Origin: Candidatus Flexicrinis affinis
GTDB lineage: Bacteria; Chloroflexota; Anaerolineae; Aggregatilineales; Phototrophicaceae
Reading direction: 5' to 3'
NCBI GenBank assembly: GCA_016716525.1
Contig: JADJWE010000001.1
Coordinates: 992,001-1,056,000, forward strand
Length of the DNA stretch: 64,000 nucleotides
Below are positions 17,265 to 23,988 of the stretch, piece by piece. A program made the position numbers and the translations under genes. Every line of letters begins with the position of its first letter. Position 1 is the stretch's first letter. Below the pieces are notes generated by a model. The model saw nothing but the letters and a program-made list of their open reading frames with translations, ran no database searches and had not been told where the DNA came from.

Positions 17265-18078
17265 GCTGGCGTCGCTCCTCGGTCAGGATGGTGCGTAGGT
17301 GAGCTTTTCGCGCGGCGCCGCTGAGCAGTTCGAGCTTTCGCACCCCTAACGGATCCACGATTTCTCTCAAGATGCGCAGTTCATCTGCAGTCGGCGGCGC
17401 GGTCTCGGCAAGACCGGGTGCGATGTCGAGCGTGAAACGCGTTTTGCGCTGTACTGACTCTACGGTGCTGCCGGGATGGATCGACGTTAGGCGCATCGTG
17501 CCGTTGGCCCAATCGAATTCACCGAGGTCGCTGACGAGATAGCGAGGCGCGTCCCCGCGTCGCCGGGCCGCATCTGAACCTAAACCGCTCCTGACGTCAA
17601 GCGACTCGACAAACGTGACCGGCGAGTGTCGCGGCACGTAGAAGTACACCCGAGACGAATAAACGGTGACGTCGGGGATTCCCCCGGTGCCCGGCAGACG
17701 CAACCGTGGTCGCTCGACATCACGGCCGAAGGCAATGTTGTTCGTGTTGCCGAACCGGTCGATCTGCGCCGGGCGAAAGAACTCCTTCGGGTGGAACTTG
17801 GGCAGCAGGTCGAGCGCTGCAGTGACGAATCCCGGGTGAATCAGCCCGTGCTCCATCCACGCCGATTCCTGCGTTGCAACCCCCAGCGGCGCCCACTCTT
17901 GACAAATCGATTGGCCGATTGCCGAGGCAAACCGCACGTTCGGAGCGTGGGTCTGCTGGGCAAGGATGAACCCGGCCATCACTAGCGGCGTGTTCAGCCC
18001 CTGAGCCAACACTTCGCCGTCTTCGACCTGCCGCGAGATGCATACACAAATCAGTTCGTCGACCGTCCAGTCGGTCAC
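17233..18078 (-). CDS. CoA-transferase family subunit (GctB/IpdB-like)
   Basis: A 281-residue protein resembling the beta subunit of family I CoA transferases (glutaconate CoA-transferase B or the cholesterol-ring hydrolase IpdB). Typical elements are WTVDELICVCISRQVEDGEV at the N-terminus, GLNTPLVMAGFILAQQTHAPN, and GGIPDVTVYSSRVYFY. At the position where GctB carries its catalytic Glu (usually ESGxIG) this protein reads FASAIGQ, so it is probably not a classical transferase by itself. The alpha subunit is not adjacent. The start is set at GTG, one base after the stop of the methyltransferase gene; the frame continues upstream without homology. It overlaps the ABC binding-protein gene convergently by 32 bases. 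Confidence 0.7.
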   Translation of the reverse strand: MTDWTVDELICVCISRQVEDGEVLAQGLNTPLVMAGFILAQQTHAPNVRFASAIGQSICQEWAPLGVATQESAWMEHGLIHPGFVTAALDLLPKFHPKEFFRPAQIDRFGNTNNIAFGRDVERPRLRLPGTGGIPDVTVYSSRVYFYVPRHSPVTFVESLDVRSGLGSDAARRRGDAPRYLVSDLGEFDWANGTMRLTSIHPGSTVESVQRKTRFTLDIAPGLAETAPPTADELRILREIVDPLGVRKLELLSGAARKAHLRTILTEERRQLNSPDASRQY

Positions 18079-18079
18079 A

Positions 18080-18700
18080 CTACGACCCTCGCTGCGGGAG
18101 GCGCACGAACGGGATGAGCCACGCGGTTTGGCGCTGATACTCGCGGTACTCGTCGCCAAACACGGCGATCATGCGGCGCTCCTCGTACAGCGACCCGACC
18201 ACGAAGTAGATGGTCGCGCCGATGCAGAACCCGAGGTAGGCTCCACGCATAACAGTCACCGGCCACAGCGCCATGAGAGAAAACAAGTAGAGCGGGTGCC
18301 GCACCCAGCGGTAGATGCCGGTGATGCGCAGCGGTTCGGGCGGCAGCGGGAGCGGATCGCCAGCCAAATAGGCGCGAAGCTGAGACAGGCCGGCGAAACG
18401 GCCGAGGTCGACTTGCAGCAGCGATACGACCGCGCCGACGATGCCGACTGCTTGAATTGCGATGAGTACGGGCTCGAGGGACGCCGGAAGGATCCATATC
18501 ACCGGTTCGCGCGCATCCAACAAGATCATCAGCAGTCCGATCGCGCCGAGGCCGGCGGCGGCGATTACGTTGAAGAGAATACGATATAATCCCTCGTAGG
18601 CACGGTCTCCGAAACGGGAGCGGAATACCGGCTTAAACGCTCCAGCAAGCCACGTATGTAGTACGCCGTAGCCGAGCATTGCCAGTAAGATGATCCACAT
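18080..18700 (-). CDS. NnrU/isoprenylcysteine methyltransferase-like membrane protein
   Basis: A 206-residue integral membrane protein with about five or six hydrophobic helices. The conserved methyltransferase motif of the ICMT/PEMT/NnrU group is clear: GIYRWVRHPLYLFSLMALWPV near residues 128-148 and EERRMIAVFGDEYREYQRQT near 173-192. Such enzymes use SAM to methylate lipids or small molecules at the membrane, but the substrate here is unknown. It precedes the CoA-transferase-like gene with a one-base gap (stop TAG, then GTG), so the two are an operon. It is divergent from the pyrimidine phosphorylase gene, with only 26 bases between start codons. Confidence 0.8.
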   Translation of the reverse strand: MWIILLAMLGYGVLHTWLAGAFKPVFRSRFGDRAYEGLYRILFNVIAAAGLGAIGLLMILLDAREPVIWILPASLEPVLIAIQAVGIVGAVVSLLQVDLGRFAGLSQLRAYLAGDPLPLPPEPLRITGIYRWVRHPLYLFSLMALWPVTVMRGAYLGFCIGATIYFVVGSLYEERRMIAVFGDEYREYQRQTAWLIPFVRLPQRGS

Positions 18701-18726
18701 TACTGCACCTTTCGGGGAGCTTTCCC

Positions 18727-20061
18727 ATGAACATGCTCGACATTATAGCCAAGAAGCGCGACAAACAGACGTTGACCCGCGAGGAAATTGCGTGGTTCGT
18801 CGAAGCAGTCACGCGCGGGGACGCGCCGGACTACCAGACGGCGGCGCTCCTGATGGCGATCGTCATCAACGGGATGGATCACGACGAGACTGTGGCGCTG
18901 ACGATGGCGATGGCGAATTCCGGCCGTGTGCTGGACCTGAGCGACATTACGCCGTACGCGGTAGACAAGCACTCGTCCGGTGGCGTGGGCGATAAGACCT
19001 CGTTGGTCGTGCTGCCGCTGGTCGCGTCGTGCGGTGTCAAGGTGGCTAAGATGAGCGGGCGTGGCCTCGGCTTGACCGGCGGCACGCTCGACAAACTCGA
19101 GAGCATTCCCGGCTACAACGTGAATCTGTCCGAGACCGAGTTTCGTGAACTGGCGAAGGCCAACGGGATCGTATTGGCCGGCCAGTCCGGCGAGCTTGCG
19201 CCTGCAGACGGCAAGCTGTACGCCCTGCGCGACGTTACCGGCACGGTGCAGAGCCTTCCGCTGATCGTCAGCAGCATCATGAGCAAAAAGATCGCAGCCG
19301 GCGCACGTGGAATCGTGCTGGACGTCAAGGTAGGGACGGGCGCGTTCATGAAATCCGTCCAAGACGGCGTCGAGCTGGCGCAGGCGATGGTCGATATCGG
19401 CGTATCGGCGCACCGCGATATGATCGCCATGGTGACCGACATGAATCAGCCGCTGGGCGAGGCGGTCGGCCATGCTCTCGAAATCCGCGAGGTGATCGAT
19501 GTGCTGCGCGGCGACGGGCCGGCGGACTTCCGCGAGCACTGCCTCGAGGTCTCCGCGCATATGTTGTGGTTGGCTGGTCGCGGCGAACGGTGGACGGATT
19601 ACGACCGCATCAACGACCAATTGGCGGACTTCCTCGACGATGGCAAGGCCTTCGCCACGTTCCGGGCGATGGTCGAGGCGCAGGGCGGCGATGTCGAGGT
19701 CGTCGACAACCCGGACCTGCTGCCACGGGCTGCATATGTCGAGACGATTCGTGCGGTGCAGGAACGATACATCGCCGGTGTCGACGCGGAAACCATTGCG
19801 CGCGTCGTGTTCGAGTTGGGCGGTGGACGTGAGAAGAAGACCGACTCGATCGATCATGCTGTCGGCGCCGTCGTGCATGTGAATGTTGGCGACGCCGTCC
19901 AACCCGGGCAAGCACTGGTGACACTGCATGCCAACGATCGTGACAAGCTCGCACGCGCGGTATCGCTTGTGCACAATGCAATCACCTATGGCCGCGACGA
20001 GGTCCCGCCACTCCCGCACGTTTACGAGACGTTTGTACGCAAAGCCAACCGCGCGGACTAA
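18727..20061 (+). CDS. Pyrimidine-nucleoside (thymidine) phosphorylase
   Basis: A 444-residue nucleoside phosphorylase II that splits thymidine, deoxyuridine or uridine with phosphate. The N-terminal alpha domain (MLDIIAKKRDKQTLTREEI), the phosphate loop KHSSGGVGDKTSLVVLP (about 79-95) and the signature MSGRGLGLTGGTLDKLES (about 107-124) are all conserved. The lysine of SSIMSKKIAAGA and the C-terminal domain (about 340-440) complete the fold. Length matches Pdp/DeoA. GGGGAG precedes the ATG by about 8 bases. Specificity between thymidine-only and broad pyrimidine use cannot be decided from sequence alone. It ends with a 4-base convergent overlap. Confidence 0.95.
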   Translation: MNMLDIIAKKRDKQTLTREEIAWFVEAVTRGDAPDYQTAALLMAIVINGMDHDETVALTMAMANSGRVLDLSDITPYAVDKHSSGGVGDKTSLVVLPLVASCGVKVAKMSGRGLGLTGGTLDKLESIPGYNVNLSETEFRELAKANGIVLAGQSGELAPADGKLYALRDVTGTVQSLPLIVSSIMSKKIAAGARGIVLDVKVGTGAFMKSVQDGVELAQAMVDIGVSAHRDMIAMVTDMNQPLGEAVGHALEIREVIDVLRGDGPADFREHCLEVSAHMLWLAGRGERWTDYDRINDQLADFLDDGKAFATFRAMVEAQGGDVEVVDNPDLLPRAAYVETIRAVQERYIAGVDAETIARVVFELGGGREKKTDSIDHAVGAVVHVNVGDAVQPGQALVTLHANDRDKLARAVSLVHNAITYGRDEVPPLPHVYETFVRKANRAD

Positions 20062-20870
20062 GGGAGCTTGACGAGCGTTTCCCCGGTGACCCGATACCGG
20101 TGAACCGGCGCGTCGCGCCAGCCGCCCGGATCGAACGCGATTGTCCCGTTGTAGCCCTCGACTTCGTAGCGGAGCACCGCTTCTAGTGCGTCGGCGCGCG
20201 TATCGGCGTCGGCCAGCGCTCCCCCTAGGAACAGCCCAGCATCGTAAGCCAGCGAAGCATGCAGTCTCGGCTCCGGAACGAAAAGCCCGCTGGCCTTTAT
20301 GCGCCGCGCCAACGCTTCGTCTGGCAGCGCCGCGGCGGTGACGATCACTGGATCGGCGCCCGGGTTGAGGCGGGCAAACTCCCTCAGCGCAAACACGTCG
20401 CCGCCGTGGTCTTCGTCGTCGTCCCAGCGGTACGTGTCGAGCGGCACGACAGCCGGACCGATGGACACGTTGGACGGGGCCATCAGGTACACAGCCGCTA
20501 CTTGCGGCGCCCCCCAACTTCCAAGTACGAGGGAAGGAAGCGTGATATACGACCGTAACGAGATGTGAACGTCTCGCTGCGCGAGCTGTGGCCCGGCCAA
20601 CACCCATGCGACGATGGTTGGGTCGCGGTACGCTGCGTAGATGCGCACGTCGGCCTCGCGGCTTATGTCAATGGCATTGACAATCATGTTCGAACCGCTG
20701 TCCGCGAGTCCGAGCCTAAGCGCGTACAGTGCGTCGTAACCGACCTCGCGATAGCGCCCCTCGAACGGCGCCAGCAGCGCGATCCGCCGTGGCGGTTGGC
20801 TGGCCGGCGCACAGGCCGCGAGCGCGAGAGCGGCCGCAATTGCAGCCAAGACGAACCGCCTAACACCCAT
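20058..20870 (-). CDS. Periplasmic-binding-fold lipoprotein
   Basis: A 270-residue predicted lipoprotein. The start is set at the ATG giving MGVRRFVLAAIAAALALAAC, whose lipobox is LAAC (Cys20). The mature part begins PPRRIALLAPFEGRYREVGYDALYALRLGLADSG in two beta-alpha units like the type I periplasmic-binding fold of Leu/Ile/Val-binding and LpoA-like proteins. It lacks the full length of a transport receptor (about 350 residues) and has no transporter genes nearby. It overlaps the end of mltG by 11 bases and is the last gene of the alaS operon. In that context a regulator of wall synthesis is conceivable, but this is inference. Confidence 0.7.
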   Translation of the reverse strand: MGVRRFVLAAIAAALALAACAPASQPPRRIALLAPFEGRYREVGYDALYALRLGLADSGSNMIVNAIDISREADVRIYAAYRDPTIVAWVLAGPQLAQRDVHISLRSYITLPSLVLGSWGAPQVAAVYLMAPSNVSIGPAVVPLDTYRWDDDEDHGGDVFALREFARLNPGADPVIVTAAALPDEALARRIKASGLFVPEPRLHASLAYDAGLFLGGALADADTRADALEAVLRYEVEGYNGTIAFDPGGWRDAPVHRYRVTGETLVKLP

Positions 20871-21951
20871 TAGCGAGGTGCTCTTCGTAGGTGGGTGCGA
20901 AGTCGTGAAATCCGTCGTCGCGGCAGTCGGCGCGGAAGTAGTAATACTCGGAAGCCTGTGGATAGACGACCGCACGCAAAGCAAGCAATCCCGGCGAGTT
21001 GATCGGGCCAGGCGGCAGCCCGCCGATCAGATAGGTGTTGTACGACGATACGACAGCGTTGTAGTCTGCGGCGGTTATCCGCGGCCACCAGCTCCCCCGC
21101 GAGTTCCCGAGGGCGTACTGCACGGTCGGGTCAGCGTCAAGCTTCATGCCGATGTCGAGCCGATTGCGGTATACGCCGGCGATTAGTGGCATCTCGCTTT
21201 GCTGCACGGCCTCGCGCTGCACGATCGACGCGAGCGTAACAGCTTCGTATAGTGAAAACCCCTGCGCGCCGAGGTCAGCGAGGATCAGCGCGTCTAGCGC
21301 CGATAGGAAGCCCTCGGCCAGCGCGTCGCGAACCTCTGCGACCGTCACGTCCGGAGGGAACTGATATGTACCTTCGCCCAAAAAGCCTTCTAGTCCTGCG
21401 CCGGGAGGCAAGCCGAAGCGTGCCGCGAGTTCGGCGGATGGTGCAGAGGCCGCCGCGAGAAAGTCACCGCCGGCGAAGTTGAACGCCGGGGTGTTGTCGA
21501 TCGCTTGCGCGACCTCTTCAAGCCGCCACCCGGCCAACATGCGAAACGGGATATGGCTGCCGCGTGCGTCCGTCAACTGACCGGCGATCTGTGTCAGCGG
21601 ATGCGTTTGCCTGACGAAATAGATGCCGGCCTGAAACTGCGTGTCCAGTCCTTCAGCCCGGGCGTAGTCGACGAACAACTCGGCATCGCCAATGACGCCT
21701 AGCGCTTGCAGCCCTTGACCGATGCTGGTCGGCGTGTCTCCGAACGCGACTTCAAACCGGCGCGGACGATCGTCGCTGCCGAACGGGGTCTCCAATTCGT
21801 CCGCGCGCCCGGCCAACGCGATTTGCGCGATCAACGAGCGCACCGTATCGCCGGGGCTGCGCCCGCTGGCGATTACGACCAGCGCGAATGCCGCTGCTGC
21901 CGCGAAGACGGCCAGCACCCCGAGGCCAATGATCCAACGAATTGCGCGCAT
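20860..21951 (-). CDS. mltG: Endolytic murein transglycosylase
   Basis: A 363-residue YceG-family enzyme that cuts nascent glycan strands and helps set their length. It has one N-terminal membrane helix (residues 5-28), a LysM-like domain and the catalytic core. Core motifs include the VTLASIVQREAV segment containing the family's catalytic Glu region, IAGVYRNRLDIGMKLDADPTVQYAL, and YNTYLIGGLPPGPINSPGL. The family motif is more often IVEKE; here the first Glu is Gln and the second is kept. The start codon overlaps the ruvX stop in a TGATG junction, matching the mltG-ruvX neighbourhood found in many bacteria. Confidence 0.94.
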   Translation of the reverse strand: MRAIRWIIGLGVLAVFAAAAAFALVVIASGRSPGDTVRSLIAQIALAGRADELETPFGSDDRPRRFEVAFGDTPTSIGQGLQALGVIGDAELFVDYARAEGLDTQFQAGIYFVRQTHPLTQIAGQLTDARGSHIPFRMLAGWRLEEVAQAIDNTPAFNFAGGDFLAAASAPSAELAARFGLPPGAGLEGFLGEGTYQFPPDVTVAEVRDALAEGFLSALDALILADLGAQGFSLYEAVTLASIVQREAVQQSEMPLIAGVYRNRLDIGMKLDADPTVQYALGNSRGSWWPRITAADYNAVVSSYNTYLIGGLPPGPINSPGLLALRAVVYPQASEYYYFRADCRDDGFHDFAPTYEEHLANGC

Positions 21952-22418
21952 CAGTCGGTGCTCCGGTCTATCGTGCGAGATGCGGGTTCTTCGGCGAGGC
22001 CGTCGCGCACCGCGTCCAGATAGCTCTGCAGCATCACGCGGGCGGCAAGGTCGTCGATTGGCGCGCGCGGGTCGCGGCGCATCCGGCGGGCGATCCGTTT
22101 GGCATCTTCACTCGTCATCTGCTCGTCCCACGTCACAACCGGCAGGTCGCAGACGTCGCGCAGGCGCTCAATCCACAATGCCACGGTATCGGCCTGTGTG
22201 TGTTCGCCCTCTGCTGCAAGCTCATCGTGCGGCATTCCGATCACCAACGCACCCGCGCCGTGTTCGGTGATAAGCCGCGAAATCGCCTCGAAATCGGCAG
22301 ACCGTGTCGTGCGCGTAATGACCGTGACCTCGCGTGCCGTCAGCCACAGCCGGTCACTGACGGCAATGCCGATACGCTTAATGCCGTGGTCGATGCCAAG
22401 CAGCGGGGCGCGGATCAT
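21951..22418 (-). CDS. ruvX: Holliday junction resolvase-like protein RuvX/YqgF
   Basis: A 155-residue RNase H-fold protein. The first strand LLGIDHGIKRIGIAVSD carries the active-site Asp and the conserved GxKRxGxA. ALVIGMPHDELAAEGEHTQ provides the second motif and VTWDEQMTSEDAKR the later acidic motif. YqgF proteins act in pre-16S rRNA 5' end processing and possibly in recombination. Length is normal. It overlaps both neighbours (4 bases upstream, 1 base downstream), so translation of the three is tightly coupled. Confidence 0.94.
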   Translation of the reverse strand: MIRAPLLGIDHGIKRIGIAVSDRLWLTAREVTVITRTTRSADFEAISRLITEHGAGALVIGMPHDELAAEGEHTQADTVALWIERLRDVCDLPVVTWDEQMTSEDAKRIARRMRRDPRAPIDDLAARVMLQSYLDAVRDGLAEEPASRTIDRSTD

Positions 22419-23971
22419 GGGTTCGTTTCTTCCCGAATGTCCACAGTGATGCGGAACGGCAGGATCGGGAGGGTGTCGCCAAACTGGGGAAACACACTGA
22501 TGACCGGCTCGGAGCCGGGCGCCAGTTCCAACGTGCTGGCGAGGTAAAGCCGCGCATCCGGAAGCGATCGGCCGGCGAGAAACTGCTGCAGTTCAGCAGT
22601 GTCGACACTGCCGGAGATCATACCTTCTGCAAACAATTGGAACGTCACTTCGCCGTCGTCGGACAGGCTCATGATTGGGCCGCGTTCGTAGCGCAGCGTG
22701 CCGATGTCGAGGCTGCGCCCGCGCGAAATCTGTTGGCTGAGCGCGGCAAATCCCACGCGTTCGGCATCGCGCTGGTTGATGACGAGCGCCTGAACCACCG
22801 CCCGCATTTCGAGCGTCACCTCATTGGCGACATCGCCGACGTTCGCCGAGTACACTTGCCAGTCGCCGCGCTCGCTCTCGGGCGTGATGGCGATACTCTC
22901 ATCGATGAAGAACTCGCCTTCGGCCAAGAGCTGACCGATGTCGGCCTGTGCCTGCGCCTGGATCTGCTGTCGTACTGCCGCGCGCAAGCGGTCGATATCG
23001 GATTGTGTCACCACGGGCAAGGTTCGGCTTTGTCCGCCGCTCAGAGGCAGCAGGTTGGTGACGGTCACGGTGTCGGCGAAGTCGGTGTCCAGCGCGGTAA
23101 TGCGCGCCGCGGCGACGTTGCCGATCTCGCCAGCAAACTCGGGCAGCGCTTCTACCCGCACCTCGACGGAAAGCCCTTCGCCGCCGGGGAGCAGGGCGGT
23201 TGACAGCAGACGAAACCGTACGGGTGCGCCGTCAGCGGTGCTGACGATCGTACCGGCAGGAATCTCGCGCGGCGTCGCGGTCCGGTTCACAATTGTCACC
23301 GTGCCAGTGGCAAGCGTGTCCTCGCCGGCGAGGCGGCCCGTAGATGGGTAGGTGCCGGACTGCACGACCTGAACAAGTTGAAAGCGCGCGGGGATGCGTG
23401 AGTTCTCAACGTCGATGGCTTGCATTCGCGGCGACGCGCTGATGACGACATCGGCGACGATGTCGCGGCGGGCCAGTGTCAATGACACGGTTGCGCCGGG
23501 CAGCACAACGGTTGCAGCGAGCGCCAACACACCGGAGACGATCGCCAGCATGACCAACCGCGCGAAGAACGGAAGCGGAATGCGCGCCCCGGCCCGCACA
23601 CGGCTTGCCAGCGGCATCAAATCTGCCGGGGTGGGCTCGTTCTTAGGCTTCTGACTCCGGTTGGCGAAGACCTTGCCCCGGCCGCGTTTCCAACGCCCGC
23701 GTTGCGACGCGCCGATAGTCTCAAAAGTGCTGATGTCCAGCTCGCGCGCGTACTCGATAATTTGCGGGTCGTGCGTTACGAACGCAACGCGGATGGCGCG
23801 GCGCATCGCCTCGCGTTGGACGAGCACGAGGTCGAGCTTGCGCGTGAGCGCCGTACCCACCTCCGGCCACACGATCAGGACGTGCTGTCCACGGAAAAAT
23901 TGAAGCCGGTCGCGGACGGAATTGGCTTCCTCGCCGGCCTCGAGTTGGATGAATGCAGCGTCCTTCGGCAT
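22415..23971 (-). CDS. Baseplate-J-like single-pass membrane protein
   Basis: A 518-residue protein with a cytoplasmic N-terminal part of about 140 residues, one transmembrane helix (about 135-160, FFARLVMLAIVSGVLALAATVVL) and a large beta-rich exterior part. The outer part includes TGTVTIVNRTATPREIPAGTIVST, the segment seen in proteins annotated as baseplate J/gp47-like in Chloroflexota and Actinomycetota. The N-terminal segment, with IVWPEVGTALTRKLDLVLVQREAMRRA, resembles a phosphotransfer or nucleotide-binding alpha/beta fold, but I cannot name it. It lies between alaS and ruvX in one operon. There is no phage context. Function is unknown. Confidence 0.75.
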   Translation of the reverse strand: MPKDAAFIQLEAGEEANSVRDRLQFFRGQHVLIVWPEVGTALTRKLDLVLVQREAMRRAIRVAFVTHDPQIIEYARELDISTFETIGASQRGRWKRGRGKVFANRSQKPKNEPTPADLMPLASRVRAGARIPLPFFARLVMLAIVSGVLALAATVVLPGATVSLTLARRDIVADVVISASPRMQAIDVENSRIPARFQLVQVVQSGTYPSTGRLAGEDTLATGTVTIVNRTATPREIPAGTIVSTADGAPVRFRLLSTALLPGGEGLSVEVRVEALPEFAGEIGNVAAARITALDTDFADTVTVTNLLPLSGGQSRTLPVVTQSDIDRLRAAVRQQIQAQAQADIGQLLAEGEFFIDESIAITPESERGDWQVYSANVGDVANEVTLEMRAVVQALVINQRDAERVGFAALSQQISRGRSLDIGTLRYERGPIMSLSDDGEVTFQLFAEGMISGSVDTAELQQFLAGRSLPDARLYLASTLELAPGSEPVISVFPQFGDTLPILPFRITVDIREETNP

Positions 23972-23988
23972 TACGCTCGGTGGCCGCC

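Noticed and set aside
18700..20607. A long open frame (over 600 codons) on the minus strand opposite the pyrimidine phosphorylase
   Set aside because: It is a high-GC antisense shadow; its product is Arg/His-rich with no domain, while the plus-strand gene has complete family motifs.
22415..23971. Prophage signal from the baseplate-J-like protein
   Set aside because: The protein has a transmembrane helix, sits in a housekeeping operon and has no other phage genes near.
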